A stretch of DNA of 64,000 nucleotides from Gracilaria domingensis. Lineage: Eukaryota > Rhodophyta > Florideophyceae > Gracilariales > Gracilariaceae. Shown here one piece after another: positions 41,184 to 55,203 of this stretch. Where the stretch lies: the NCBI GenBank assembly GCA_022539475.1, contig VCMS01000048.1, positions 124,001 through 188,000 of the forward strand, written 5' to 3'. Made by a program: the position numbers and the translations under genes. The notes under the pieces were generated by a model, which was given only the letters and a program-made list of their open reading frames with translations, had not been told where the DNA came from and searched no databases. The stretch's first letter is position 1; each line of letters starts with the position of its first letter.

Positions 41184-43213
41184 ATGGATAAGCTCAAAGG
41201 CGTGCTTCGTTGGTTTGTTCCTAGAGTACAACGCGCGGAAGATGGACGGGAGCAGTGGCCTTCCCGTCTATCTTTCATTCTGGCCTCTATGGGGCTTGCC
41301 GTTGGTATTGGCAACCTTCTTCGCTACCCATCTATTGCTTATAATAACCTAGGTGTTCAATGGTTTATTCCGTATGTTATGGCATTACTTTTTGTTGGCA
41401 TTCCACTCCTGCTGCTTGAAATATCAATCGGACAAGCATATCGAGGTGGAGGAGTTGTTGCGTTCAATCGCGTATCTCATCGCCTTCGCGGACTCGGTCT
41501 TTCAGTTGTGTTTGTTGGTTACACTATTGCTACCTACTATGTAGTTATTCTTGCGTGGGCTATGGTGTTTTTTCGCCATAGTTTCACCACTCCACTGCCA
41601 TGGTCGGGTGGGGCGGACCAACTGGAAGACTTCTTTTTCAACAAAGTCATACGCAATGTAAATTTCACCAATGCTAGCGGAGACAAGGGATATGGGACTA
41701 GTGTTATTGGCGAAACGATTGGTTGGACGATGTTAATATGGCTCCTTGTCTACCTTAGCATATTCAAAGGTGTTAGTCTTACGGGGCGGATAGTCTACTT
41801 TTCTATGCTCTTCCCGCTTGCGATGCTGCTTGTGATAACAATTCGTGCTGTTACGCTCGATAATTCATGGCGTGGGATTCGTTTATATGTTGCCACATGG
41901 AATGGATCCAAGCTCGGAGATGGTCAGATTTGGAAGGACGCCGTGGGGCAGATATTTTTCAGCATTGGAACTGGTTTCGGCTCTTTCATTGCATATGCAA
42001 GTTATAACAAGAAGTATGCCAATGCCGTACAGGATTCATTTATAATCGCGTTCTCTAACTCAATTTATGAAGTAATAGCAGGGTTTGCTGCCTTTGGGGT
42101 CGTTGGCTTTCTTAACCTCCCTACAGATAAGACGCTCTCCACGTTTACCCTGGCTTTTCTGACTTACCCACAAGCTTTGGCAGAATTACCCGGTAGCAAT
42201 GTATGGTCTGTGCTCTTCTTCCTCACAATTGTTATTCTCGGAATCGATTCTGCTTTTGGCTTGCTCGAAGGTCTGGTCACAGTCCTTGCTGATACAGATT
42301 GGGGGAAACGAATCCCAAGATGGAGTCTGGTTTTCCTTGTGACTCTTTCTGCTGCCCTTCTAAGCATTATGTATACTACTCAGTTTGGATTGGATTTACT
42401 TGACGCAGTGGACAAGTGGTTCAACGAGCTTGCTTTGATTCTTTCGATGTGGGTCCAGTGTGTTGGAGTTACAACATTGTATCGCTACAAAGATGTCGTT
42501 TCTCAAACTGGCTTTTTGGCCTTTGCGGTGGCAAATGGTGCATACTTGCTCAGCATGGTTCTCTTGGTACTGTTGGGACACCTAGTCAACTCATGGGCTG
42601 GCGTAATTGTGTTTGTTGCGGTTTTGGTTGGTGGAACTTTAACGGGCGTGATTCTATCAGAAGATCCTTCAATTCCGAGCCCGTGGGCCAAGTACAAGTA
42701 CTCCGATAGATTGTGGTGGCTATCATGCTATTCGGTAAGTTTGCTCCTCAACTTGCTTCCAACAAATGTTCCTTAGAAGTCTAACCTTATCCAACCTGTT
42801 TGGATACTTATTCCTCACCTGACGTACAGGGTGAACAACTTCGAAAGGACCTTAATTTCATTGTCGGAAAGGGCAGGAACTGGAAAATTCCTGCCTTGTG
42901 GTCACCCATGCTGCGTTGGCTTACTGCCCCAGTACTCATAGTAATCTTGTCCTACGCCTACCGAGATTTTGTGTCTGGAACAGATGCAGTTGCCCCTCGC
43001 AGTGAAGATCCCCTTCATATTTACGGGTTCGTTGTGGCTCATTTGGTCGCAGTATTCCTTATATCCAGCATTGTTGCTCCGAAGGTTTTCGATGCGTTCA
43101 TCTGCGGGGAGAAGAAAGAGGACCATACTCTGCAGTACGAAACGGGGCCAGGGGAAGTTCTTGGTGATACCGAGCCGTTACCACTAGAAACTGATAAGAA
43201 AGTCACGAATTAA
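41184..43213 (+). CDS. Sodium:neurotransmitter symporter family (SNF/SLC6) transporter, two exons
   Basis: About 644 aa from exons 41184-42734 and 42830-43213, joined across a 95-nt GTAAGT…TACAG intron in phase 0. LeuT-fold Na+-coupled transporter of amino acids, osmolytes or amines. The TM1 signature with the unwound Na+ site is GLAVGIGNLLRYPSIAYNN (near 37-55), with TM2 WFIPYVMALLFVGIPLLLLEISIGQ. About 12 hydrophobic segments follow, including FFSIGTGFGSFIAYASYN, the TM6 Na+/substrate segment. The C-terminal tail from exon 2 is charged (EKKEDH, ETDKK) and cytosolic. ATG 41184 lies just before the first TM and no earlier ATG is in frame. The substrate cannot be told. Confidence 0.9.
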
Positions 43214-43557
43214 GCTGAAGTCGAAGCAGTGATGATAAGGGGGGTTTGGCTCAATTGAAGGGATTTCAATAGTCTACCCACAGCCTTCAGAGCCTGCACG
43301 CCCAACAAAAACCGTGTGTTCGTGGTGCAATCCTTTTTGTACAATACCATCGCCATGTCAAATCAGGTTTTCGTAGAAAACACTTCCCAGGTTTCAATTG
43401 AGATACAAGACGCATACCAAGTTCTTTTCCGTCACAGCATGAACATCTGCGAAATCGTACCTATTCTCCAGACCACCAACAGTTGTTTTTTTTGTTGGTT
43501 TTTCGTTACTGTAAAAGGTTAATGACGCTCTTCCACGGTCGAGACAGTTCTCGTTCT
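43214..43557. other. Intergenic between convergent genes
   Basis: 344 bp between the symporter and helicase stops; no gene or clear terminator sequence seen. Confidence 0.4.
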
Positions 43558-46214
<2,657 letters not shown>

Positions 46215-48224
46215 TTAAGCTATCGGAGCATCGTCGTAATAAAAATCAATCTCCTCATCGTCTAGTCCCAACTTGCAAAGCAGGTATCGACAATACTCTT
46301 CAAACTCGCGCTTTGGGTCCTCCGGAAAAGGGGCATGAAGCGCGCCCATGCCACCAACTATTTCTTGAGTAGCAGATGAGGCTTCTACAGCTGCAATTGC
46401 GAAAACTGCATCCAATGGCGTCGCAGTCTCTCTGAACATCAGCCGCGCGTGTGCTTGCGCGAGGCGCACGAGTGCTTCCAGTAAACGCACTGTTGTTCTT
46501 GCTGCGTTCCGTCTTGATGATCCTCTTTCCAGAGTGTAGTACGTTGACAAAATGCGCTGGCATTGCTTCGATAGCCGTGGCTTCAAGTTATTCTTGATAA
46601 AGTAAAAGTACTCCCGAAGTCTGTCTGTTGGCCACAAGTCATTGTTCACCACAGTATCAGTCTTGTATCCATTCAAAATGAAGCTAGAGAGTTCTTTATC
46701 CCAGTCTTCGTTTCTTTGATCCAGGAGCGTCAAAACAACATCAAAACGACTGAGAAGTGGAGATGCAATTCCAACAGTTATTGGCAGCTTTTCGCCATCG
46801 CCATCATCATCGTCTGCCTCAGCAACACCGATCTCTGTACATATTCTGCCCCCTTTCGGATTAACCGCAGCCAACACTGTAGCCCGTGTGTCGAGCGTAC
46901 AAACAAGACCGGCTTTTGCCACGGATAAAGTTTGTTGCTCCATAGCTTCATGAATAGCTCCGCGATCGTGCTGCTTTATGCCATCAAATTCGTCGATGCA
47001 ACAAACACCCCCATCCGCAAGAACCAGCGCACCTGCGTCTAGCATCCATTCCCCGGTGCCTGGTTCCCTCACAGCTGTGACAGTGAGCCCCGCAGATGTC
47101 GTACCGATACCCGTAGTCAGAACTGATCTCGGACACACTTTTGCAGCGTATCGAAGAATCTGCGATTTCGCAGTACCAGGATCTCCAACCATCAACAGGT
47201 GAGATTCGCCACGAATGCGAGTTCCTGAAGGGTCGGTGTAAGAAACCCCACCCGTTAGAGTCATGGCAACAATTAGCTTCAGAAGATACATGCCATATAT
47301 CTGAGGACAGATGGATTTGATGATGAGATTGCGAGCCTCAAGCTGCTTTCTCGGGCTTGTTGACGCCCAGTGAGCGGCAAACAACTGGCTGGACTCTTCA
47401 GTGACATGGAGAAATGATTTGTGATCGTTGTTAGACGCCACATGCGACGCGAGCAGCATGAGCTCCACATCTACTCTAGCGCCATTTATCAAGTTTTTGT
47501 TCCATCGGCGATGCAATACCCCTGTAATGACTACGTCATCACCAGGCTTTACCGTGTCGACAATGTCGTTGGTAAGAACAACAATGAGAGACCGAGGTAT
47601 GAAACCAACATCCAAATGCTGGACCTTCTCTTGTACCTTAATTTCTTGGTACTCTTGGCATATTGGCACAATGTCCTGCTTCGGGGTAAAGTTATTTCCG
47701 TAGCATGGCTTCTCACCCGGCCTAGGGCACCGCAATGGAACGTCGAAAGCACCTCTTCGTGTGATGTCGCCGGCAACTATGAACGAGTGTTTACATCTTG
47801 AGCACACGTACTCCCGTTCTCCCTCTCGCAATATTACACTTCCGGTTCTCGTAACTGTACCAATTATAGAAATAAGCTTATGAAGATCACGGGTTCGCAA
47901 TGCGCTAATGCTTCTCTTCACAGTTTGCGGTGTGGCCGGTAGGTGGCACAGTCTTGCATGTATGTTTTTCTTCTTACTTCCAATAGATTCCTGCACGCTT
48001 TGTATGACGTTTTCTAGTTGAGGCAGTATTCCGTACGGGTCATTGAGAATAGCCGTCAAAACATGGGGCGCTGAATGTCCAACGGACATGAGATCAATCT
48101 CCAACCCGTAATGCGCTTGGTCATCATTATCAATTTGAACGATTTCAGTTATACGGGCAAGACACTCTCGACGTATGTAGCCTTCAAACTCTTTTGTATA
48201 GTCAGGTTCGGTACCAGTTACCAT
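46215..48224 (-). CDS. MCM9: MCM9 DNA helicase (replication/recombination MCM)
   Basis: 669 aa from ATG 48224; upstream the frame has no ATG and is closed by a stop just beyond the GTG at 48326. Features: N-terminal OB/zinc region with CSRC … CPRPGEKPC; MCM ATPase with GDPGTAKSQ (Walker A), VCCIDEFDG (Walker B), AAVNPKGG (sensor 1) and SPLLSRFD (arginine finger). The sequence right after, LLDQRNEDWDKELSSFILNG, is diagnostic for MCM9 rather than MCM2-8, as is RNAARTTVRLLEALVRLAQAHARLMFRET. MCM9 works with MCM8 in homologous recombination, interstrand-crosslink and mismatch repair. The protein ends shortly after the MCM lid domain, so the long C-terminal tail of animal MCM9 is absent. Single exon. 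Confidence 0.92.
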   Translation of the reverse strand: MVTGTEPDYTKEFEGYIRRECLARITEIVQIDNDDQAHYGLEIDLMSVGHSAPHVLTAILNDPYGILPQLENVIQSVQESIGSKKKNIHARLCHLPATPQTVKRSISALRTRDLHKLISIIGTVTRTGSVILREGEREYVCSRCKHSFIVAGDITRRGAFDVPLRCPRPGEKPCYGNNFTPKQDIVPICQEYQEIKVQEKVQHLDVGFIPRSLIVVLTNDIVDTVKPGDDVVITGVLHRRWNKNLINGARVDVELMLLASHVASNNDHKSFLHVTEESSQLFAAHWASTSPRKQLEARNLIIKSICPQIYGMYLLKLIVAMTLTGGVSYTDPSGTRIRGESHLLMVGDPGTAKSQILRYAAKVCPRSVLTTGIGTTSAGLTVTAVREPGTGEWMLDAGALVLADGGVCCIDEFDGIKQHDRGAIHEAMEQQTLSVAKAGLVCTLDTRATVLAAVNPKGGRICTEIGVAEADDDDGDGEKLPITVGIASPLLSRFDVVLTLLDQRNEDWDKELSSFILNGYKTDTVVNNDLWPTDRLREYFYFIKNNLKPRLSKQCQRILSTYYTLERGSSRRNAARTTVRLLEALVRLAQAHARLMFRETATPLDAVFAIAAVEASSATQEIVGGMGALHAPFPEDPKREFEEYCRYLLCKLGLDDEEIDFYYDDAPIA

Positions 48225-49253
48225 ATTGACTGGGCCTGTATTGTCAGAGGCGCCAGAAGGTACCGTTTCTTTTTCGAATGTGGCAAGTTGATTGATGGCA
48301 AGAGCGCAGACGGAGCTGAGCTCCACGCAAGCGATTCTTCACCTTCGGTTTGTGCGCTCTTGAGAGTGAGCTCGTTTATTTTGTGAGAACTGAGCTATAA
48401 TAGTGGTTTTTGCTCCCAGTCAGGATCCAGACAACTGTACGGATACCTTTGCACACATCACTGCCTTTCTGCTACGCTTCACTTGCAGTGAAGTAGCACA
48501 GACTGAGAGTAAGAGGGATATAGCGCTGCCATGGCACCAAATACAAGTCGATCAAAGCGCGACAGTCGCACACACGAGCATCGCCAAGCACCTACCAGAG
48601 TGGTACAGAGCGTTTCGCTTACGTCGGTCAGATACGTGTTACTGCTTGCTCGTTCTGTATCATACAAAGCACAATTTGGCGCCAAATTTCTGTGAATGAT
48701 CTTTCATAGCTTAGCATAGCCGATGGACAGGCCGAAGTATACGGCTTGACGGCGGCTTCGTATCACGCGCCACAGGGAAGTCAGACACACCATTCTGATT
48801 CGTTCAGCTCAGTACTAGGGGGAATGCTGGTTTGGCTTTTTCGAACAAAAAGCGGATGGATGAATTCTGTGTCTGTGGATACTACGTTGAACTAAGTTCT
48901 CCAACGTCTCAACAAGAACTTGATCACAAATGAACAAAGGTGTTCGACTCGGGCAGTGCCAGAATGTACATCCATTATTACCAAACCATAACACATATGT
49001 CTGTTCCGCATTCTTGTAGCAAACGAATTGCATATATTCGCGAAATGTAGTCCCGGTAGATCCAAAAGGACCCCCTAAGGATAGCTCGACTTAGCATACG
49101 ACGATACGGAATTATTTTTGAGGTCCGTATGGAGCGGAGATGTGGCTCCACAACGACATCGCACGGACGAATATATGTACAACAGACAATATTTACGAGA
49201 AAGGAGAGAGCATTCGAGTTCTTGACCAACAGTTGCTGAATCAACAACTGCCC
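48225..49253. other. Intergenic, 1.03 kb
   Basis: Between MCM9 and phospholipase D. No coding region or RNA gene recognised on either strand. Confidence 0.4.
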
Positions 49254-51734
49254 TCAACCCGTAAGCATATTCGGAAGAGCAGGTGAGGCCTTGCCCTTGA
49301 TTAGAGCAGTTGGAAAGTCAGGGAATGTTTCATCACTAGCGATAACTTCACCAGTATCATCATCGTATTTGTAAGGATAAAGAGCCAGATGACCATATGG
49401 CATGTCTGTAACACTCTCCGAGTCTTCCGACGCAAAATGGTCCCAGTTGGCACACGCCAATTCGCGAACGTGGTGGACACATTGCAAAGAAGACGGATCA
49501 TCTAGAATTTCATTGTAGTCACCCAAATGCTCAGCCCATACACTAGCACGGAAGGCTGCCACATCACCCTTCGGCATTGACCCTTCATCGTCCTTGGGCA
49601 TATAACCATTGCTTCCTCGAGCAACATGTTCTGGCTGCCAGGTTGCGATGGCGATTTCAGTGTCGCGCGAGCCATCCAACGAGCGACCGTTGATGTTGGC
49701 AGAGCCGATAATAGCACAAGTATCATCAAAGACGGCAAACTTGCTATGAATATAGATCATGAACCTGCGACTATTCGAAAGCTTGGTTTCCAGTTCAGTA
49801 CTTCCACCATTACCTGCTCCACCCTCAAATGACTCACGATTAACAAGGCAGAACACATTAAACCAATCTTCAACACAAGAATCACTGCCCACTTCGTCAA
49901 TTGTTTTCTTAATTCTCCTTCTTATGAGATTTATGGTCTTTCTTTGATGGGAAAGAATCTCTTGCACAGCACCGGAATCTGGAGCTCCTTCCGGATAGAG
50001 TGGGATACTGACGTATACAGCAAATCGTTGACCGCTCCTAATCTTAGCACAGACTTTCTCCGCTATTTCGATGGGTACAAGATGTGCGGCAAACGCCCCT
50101 CTCTGGTTTGACTCCCACATGTGACTAGACCCAAGGAAATACTGATTCTCAATATATATGAAATGTTTTGCAGCGCGGATCTGATGAACGTAAGCGCTAT
50201 GGATGCTATGATCCGACAAAGCATTCCTCCGAACCATCAATCCGGGTCTGTCCCTATTGAGTTGAGTAGATGCCTCGTTAATGCTGCGCAAGAGTTGGAC
50301 GCTAAAGCTTCCGTCTTGGATCTGAGCTTCTTCCCAAGCCAGCACAAACGTGGTTTCCGATCTTTGGTGCAGGGAATTCTTCATATGCTCCGGGGCTTGG
50401 CGTGCCCATCGACCTTCGAAGTTGGTCAATACATCCCATGCTGCCATTCCTGTCACATGGGCGTGTATATCATGCCAGGGCTCTCTTGGACCAGACTCAG
50501 CAGTGACGCCCAACGCACAGGCCTGCCAGAAGTCAGGCGGCGCATGGAGCGAATCAAGTGTTCGAAACAGGCTGTGGTTTTGATTGTCGTAGCGACCGTC
50601 TGTGAGATCCAGTCCACCAACCCAAGCCTCTAACCGATTCTTTCCAATATTGGGATCCATCCGGGAGAGAATGACAGTCTTTTGATGATGTGTGTACAAA
50701 ATTGCATCGTTCATGTCGGCAAGGGGGCCGTCTTTAGGGTTTTGCCTACCTACCTTGATGCAATTGACTCTGGAGTTATCAAAATAGACAACAATCTCCT
50801 CATCATGGGTACCCATAAGACCTGAATAAAGCTGATTGCTGGCGTATTCGTCCCAGACCATGACACAGACCGTGACGCCCTCCTCTGCTTTTTGCTTCAG
50901 CATTTCGCCGAGTTTCAATCCGTTCCATTCATCATCGTCGTAGTTAGTACGCACCATTACGAGATCATGCCAAACAGCCCACCCCGCGATATAAATGAGC
51001 TCGGTGGCAGACATTATTGCTCGCGCTAGCTCCGACCAGCAGCGAGCATGTCTGTATTCTGGGCGAAACGGAATAACCGGAAGATAGCCCGGGACAGAAT
51101 CTGCATCCTGGTAAAACGTAACTTGAATACCATCACGCTGCGGAAAGTACATTTGTGACATTGAAACAGATTCGTAGTCATCGAGCTCCGTAACCGGAGT
51201 ATATGTCAGAGAGATACGGAGCTCTCCAAAGTAAGAATTGGATGATACTTGCACAGCAGACTCTTCAGGATTGTTCGAGGAATCACTATCTTCCGGGACT
51301 TCTTTGACATACGGACCCAGAGGAAACCAGTCAGATATAGATCGTTCGGTCTGGATCTTATAAGCTGACATGGAAAGCATGCTGAGATGCTTTACCTTGG
51401 ACAGAATTGCGAAAGCGCCAGTGCGTTTCGCAGCCTTCAAACGAAACTCCAGAGCTTCAAAGTCATGACAAACATCCAAATCGACTGTAGAGTTCCAGGC
51501 GGGGGAGGTGGTGTTGTGTATAACCGGAGTCTGCATGATCTTATTGTAGCCCAACTTGACCGAGACGTACGGATCGACGCCATCTATGGAGGAAGTAACA
51601 GCACGCTCAAGCTTTTCAAAGAATCGGGAGGCGCCTTTGCCTTCAATGTGACGCGCCTCGAGAACGGAGATAGACAGCTTTCCATGAAGGAAGGCGCCCA
51701 CCCCAGGCTTAGACTCGGAAGGATTCTGCGACAT
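49254..51734 (-). CDS. Phospholipase D, plant C2-type
   Basis: 826 aa, ATG 51734. Hydrolyses phosphatidylcholine and related lipids to phosphatidic acid. An N-terminal C2 domain (about 15-190: LHGKLSISVLEARHIEG … VDPYVSVKLG … VIHNTTSPAWNS) binds membranes with Ca2+. Catalytic half 1 has YTHHQKTVIL (HxKxxxxD-like; the Asp position is displaced to SRMD). Half 2 has IYIHSKFAVFDDTCAIIGSANINGRSLDGSRDTEIA (full HKD). Between them ENQYFLGSSHMW is the typical plant PLD stretch. The C-terminal PFPD-like end is present (SDETFPDFPTALIKGKASPALP). Domain order and length match plant alpha-class PLDs. Single exon; divergent from XPD. Confidence 0.92.
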   Translation of the reverse strand: MSQNPSESKPGVGAFLHGKLSISVLEARHIEGKGASRFFEKLERAVTSSIDGVDPYVSVKLGYNKIMQTPVIHNTTSPAWNSTVDLDVCHDFEALEFRLKAAKRTGAFAILSKVKHLSMLSMSAYKIQTERSISDWFPLGPYVKEVPEDSDSSNNPEESAVQVSSNSYFGELRISLTYTPVTELDDYESVSMSQMYFPQRDGIQVTFYQDADSVPGYLPVIPFRPEYRHARCWSELARAIMSATELIYIAGWAVWHDLVMVRTNYDDDEWNGLKLGEMLKQKAEEGVTVCVMVWDEYASNQLYSGLMGTHDEEIVVYFDNSRVNCIKVGRQNPKDGPLADMNDAILYTHHQKTVILSRMDPNIGKNRLEAWVGGLDLTDGRYDNQNHSLFRTLDSLHAPPDFWQACALGVTAESGPREPWHDIHAHVTGMAAWDVLTNFEGRWARQAPEHMKNSLHQRSETTFVLAWEEAQIQDGSFSVQLLRSINEASTQLNRDRPGLMVRRNALSDHSIHSAYVHQIRAAKHFIYIENQYFLGSSHMWESNQRGAFAAHLVPIEIAEKVCAKIRSGQRFAVYVSIPLYPEGAPDSGAVQEILSHQRKTINLIRRRIKKTIDEVGSDSCVEDWFNVFCLVNRESFEGGAGNGGSTELETKLSNSRRFMIYIHSKFAVFDDTCAIIGSANINGRSLDGSRDTEIAIATWQPEHVARGSNGYMPKDDEGSMPKGDVAAFRASVWAEHLGDYNEILDDPSSLQCVHHVRELACANWDHFASEDSESVTDMPYGHLALYPYKYDDDTGEVIASDETFPDFPTALIKGKASPALPNMLTG

Positions 51735-52300
51735 GATGCGATCGTGGATAACGATGGCGGCCGCGCAGAAGAGAACTCAACAGGCACAAAGGCAGGAAGC
51801 TATTCCGTTCACTTTGGCCACCTCGATGGGAATGTATCATAGATATCTACAGGAGAGAGGCAGCCAATGCCGCACACGCAGGGGATTCGCGCAACAAAGA
51901 TTCGTTTACTATATCGATTGCACTGCTGGACGGTGTCCTTTTCAATGCAATTTGAGAGTTACGTAGCTACCAATACGCAACCGAGTATGGCCCATGAGGA
52001 GACGTGGGCTGTAAGCTTCGTGGTTTCTGCAACGATTCTAAACGTGGCGGCTCACTGCCATGTCGCCTTTTACAGACGACAAAGTGTCCCATGATCCGCA
52101 AGCGCTTTCTGCTCAAGGAGCATCCACGCGGATGGATTCATTTTACCAAAAGCCAACATCCCCAGACGGAGCAAAACTCCCCGAACGTAAAACAAGGCCT
52201 CGTTCTCGCTCTAACTCTGCCAAAAGGATACCGCACCTGCGTCTTCACTGCAACATCAGCAGTCTCTTCGACGCCTCCACGATCCAGATGTGCGCACGTC
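51735..52300. promoter_or_regulatory. Divergent promoter region, PLD / XPD
   Basis: 566 bp between two divergent ATGs. The XPD frame is open back to 52004, but family alignment places the protein start at 52301, so most of this is leader and promoter. No specific element recognised. Confidence 0.4.
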
Positions 52301-54649
52301 ATGCGTATCAATATCGATGGTCTCCGGGTCTATTTTCCGTACCCACGGCTGTATCCGGAGCAATATGAGTACATGTGCGAACTTAAAAAGGCCATTGATT
52401 CCCACGGTCATTGCATCCTTGAGATGCCCACAGGCACCGGTAAAACTGTCACCTTACTATCTTTCATAACTTCATATCACCTTCAGCGCCCGGAAATGGC
52501 CAAACTTATATATTGCACCCGCACCGTTGGCGAAATGGAAAAGGTTTTGCAAGAACTCAAGATTGTAATAAAATATAGAGACGAGTGCTACATGCAGGAC
52601 AACAGTGAAGCTGCCAAGGCAATGCCAAGAGTCCTGGGAATTGGGCTCACAACTAGACGAAATCTGTGTCTGCATCCAGAGGTGTCGGCAAAAGAAACCC
52701 GTGAAGAATCGGATGCCGCCTGTCGTGCTCTCACCGCCTCCTGGGTGCGCTCTTCTGCGATAGAAATTGATGCTCCGGCGCAAGCTAATGGCCACTCCCG
52801 TCATACTCACAACACTTCTCTGTGCGAATACTTTGAAGGGCACGAGAAGGAGGGCGTGAATTCTATCATGCCCTCAGGAATTTACACTTTAGATGATCTA
52901 ATGGAGTTTGGAAGGCAGCGAAAATGGTGTCCATACTATACGGCGAGGCATAGTCTCAGTTTTGCAAACGTCATTGTATACAATTACCAATACCTGCTGG
53001 ACCCGAAGATTGCGGGACTCATTTCAAACAGTTTGTCGAAAGAAAGCATTGTGGTTTTTGACGAGGCTCATAACATTGATACTATTTGTATTGATGCTCT
53101 AAGCGTAAACATTCGAGAAGTAACTCTTCGCCGAAGTCTAGGAAATGTTGCAAAGCTTCGCGATCGCGTCGAGAGTCTTCGAGAAAGCGGTGCAGAGCGT
53201 CTACGTAAGGAATACCAACGGCTTGTAAGGGGGTTGTCGACAACAGGGATTCTGCCTCAAGTTCAAGCATCTGATATGCTTCTAGCGAGCCCACGCATTC
53301 CTGAGGATATCATCGAAGAGACAGTCCCTGGCAACATTCGAAAAGCCGAACATTTCATTCAGTTTATGCGGCGTCTCATCCAGTACATTCGAGATAGGAA
53401 GATGAACGGGAGAGAATCAAAGCAGGAGCAACCAGCGAGATTCCTGCATGAAATGCGAAACGAAATGCAAGTAGATATCCGTCCGCTTCGATTTTGTAGC
53501 GATCGCCTGAAATCACTTATGCAAACCTTAGAAATTGCAGAGGTTTCGGAGTACACGCCATTGCAACTCGTTGCGGACTTTGCGACTCTCCTCGGAACGT
53601 ACGGAAAGACAAGGAGTTTCGGGGTTATATTTGAACCATTTGATGAGCGTCTTCCCAATATTCCAGACCCTGTGTTGCAACTCGCATGTCTAGACGCCTC
53701 TCTAGCGATGCGTCCAGTGTTCCAAAGATTCCAAAGCGTGATCTTGACGTCAGGAACAATATCTCCTCTTCCGCTGTATGCAAAGATTCTTGGCTTTGAG
53801 CCAACTATAATGCGATCTTTGTCGATGTCAATGCAAAGGCAAGCGATGTGTCCTCTTATCGTATCAAGAGGACCAGATCAGGTAGCAATTAGTTCAAAGT
53901 ATGATTGTCGTGCGGACGTCTCAGTGGTTCGAAACTATGGAAACCTAACGGTTGAATTGGCGAGTATAATTCCTGATGGAGTGGTCGCCTTCTTTACGTC
54001 ATATGTCTATATGGAACAAATGATATCAATGTGGCATGAAATGGGTATCATCAACCGCTTATTTGAAAAGAAACTCGTTTTCATCGAAACTCCGGATGCA
54101 ATTGAGTCGGCTCTTGCTCTTGATCGTTACCGGCGAGCATGCGATACTGGTAGAGGTGCTATTTTTCTTTGTGTAGCTCGGGGTAAGGTGGCAGAAGGTA
54201 TTGATTTTGACAAACATTATGGCCGCGCTGTACTGGTGTTGGGCGTTCCATTCCAATATACCGAGAGTCGTGTCTTGCGAGCACGACTCGAGTACATGCG
54301 TTCAATGCTGAATATCCGGGAGGGAGACTATCTGTCTTTTGATGCAATGCGTCAGACGGCACAGTGTGCGGGACGAGTCATCCGCAACAAGAACGATTAC
54401 GGTGTTGTCATTTTCGCAGACAAGAGATATGCTCGGGCTGACAAGAAGAACAAGCTGCCAAAGTGGATTTTGGAGCTCATGCCAGATTCGCAAGTGGATT
54501 TGGATACTCAAGCAGCTCTCAGTGTTACTCGAATGTATGTTCGAGAAATGGCCCAGCCACCAGCAGAGGGAGAGTTGGAAACCGCACTATTGACAGAGAA
54601 GCAAGTTGCGGAGCTGAGTCAAGCACGCTTTTCATTGATTGTTACTTGA
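52301..54649 (+). CDS. ERCC2: XPD/ERCC2/Rad3 helicase (TFIIH subunit)
   Basis: 782 aa, close to human XPD (760). The start at 52301 gives MRINIDGLRVYFPY, matching the family N-terminus; the extra open frame upstream is ignored. Motifs: MPTGTGKT (Walker A), IYCTRTVGEMEKV (Ia), four Fe-S cysteines (NLCLHPEV, DAACRALTA, SLCEYF, WCPYY), VVFDEAHNID (DEAH), ILTSGTISPL (III), VARGKVAEGIDFD (V) and QCAGRVIRNKNDYG (VI). It is a 5'-3' DNA helicase in nucleotide-excision repair and transcription initiation. The C-terminus carries the usual DxR..R..KLPKW block. Single exon. It is a clear orthologue, as all FeS and helicase residues are present. Confidence 0.95.
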   Translation: MRINIDGLRVYFPYPRLYPEQYEYMCELKKAIDSHGHCILEMPTGTGKTVTLLSFITSYHLQRPEMAKLIYCTRTVGEMEKVLQELKIVIKYRDECYMQDNSEAAKAMPRVLGIGLTTRRNLCLHPEVSAKETREESDAACRALTASWVRSSAIEIDAPAQANGHSRHTHNTSLCEYFEGHEKEGVNSIMPSGIYTLDDLMEFGRQRKWCPYYTARHSLSFANVIVYNYQYLLDPKIAGLISNSLSKESIVVFDEAHNIDTICIDALSVNIREVTLRRSLGNVAKLRDRVESLRESGAERLRKEYQRLVRGLSTTGILPQVQASDMLLASPRIPEDIIEETVPGNIRKAEHFIQFMRRLIQYIRDRKMNGRESKQEQPARFLHEMRNEMQVDIRPLRFCSDRLKSLMQTLEIAEVSEYTPLQLVADFATLLGTYGKTRSFGVIFEPFDERLPNIPDPVLQLACLDASLAMRPVFQRFQSVILTSGTISPLPLYAKILGFEPTIMRSLSMSMQRQAMCPLIVSRGPDQVAISSKYDCRADVSVVRNYGNLTVELASIIPDGVVAFFTSYVYMEQMISMWHEMGIINRLFEKKLVFIETPDAIESALALDRYRRACDTGRGAIFLCVARGKVAEGIDFDKHYGRAVLVLGVPFQYTESRVLRARLEYMRSMLNIREGDYLSFDAMRQTAQCAGRVIRNKNDYGVVIFADKRYARADKKNKLPKWILELMPDSQVDLDTQAALSVTRMYVREMAQPPAEGELETALLTEKQVAELSQARFSLIVT

Positions 54650-55203
54650 CATTAGATCAAGATTTAAGTGTGTGTGTCCGTTTTAGGACTCCACGCAGAT
54701 TGCTCAGAGAAAGTACACCTCTGGAACAATCGAAAGAGTTATCGATTGCAAAGTGATTCAAATTTTCTCTTTCCAATCATGTCTTGATGCTCCAATATGC
54801 TGCAAGCGATACTTTGTACCGTCGGTAACCGCTGATACTGAAATTTTTGAACAGAGGAATAATAACTTACGCGAGACTGCTGCTCCGCAAGAGGCAAGAA
54901 ATCCCGCTCGCAACGATTTTTCGCAATACAACCACGAAGCGAGATATGAACCACATCATTCTTAGCTTGGGCAAGACGAAGAAATACACGCTATCTACCT
55001 GCTTAAAAGGCTGAGACCTCGTTCTGCGCATCTTTCCGTTGCCTCACTTTCATAACATTCGCCGATTTCTTCGACGAAAGGCATGTCGTGCAAAAGAGTC
55101 CGTACAATTTGGGTCGAACATACAAATCTCGATCTTATTTGTAAGGATGGCAAGGCAGGTCTTTTTTTACATGAGGCAGAGTGAAACAGATAGTTATTAC
55201 ATG
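54650..55203. other. Intergenic between convergent genes
   Basis: 554 bp between the XPD and patatin-like stop codons; no gene recognised. Confidence 0.4.

Noticed and set aside
46215-48224. MCM8 or replicative MCM assignment
   Set aside because: The NEDWDKELSSFIL and NAARTTVRLLEALVRLAQAHARLMFR blocks after the arginine finger are MCM9-type.
52004-52300. N-terminal extension of XPD
   Set aside because: XPD family begins at MRINIDGLRVYFPY-type sequence; the extra 99 codons match nothing.
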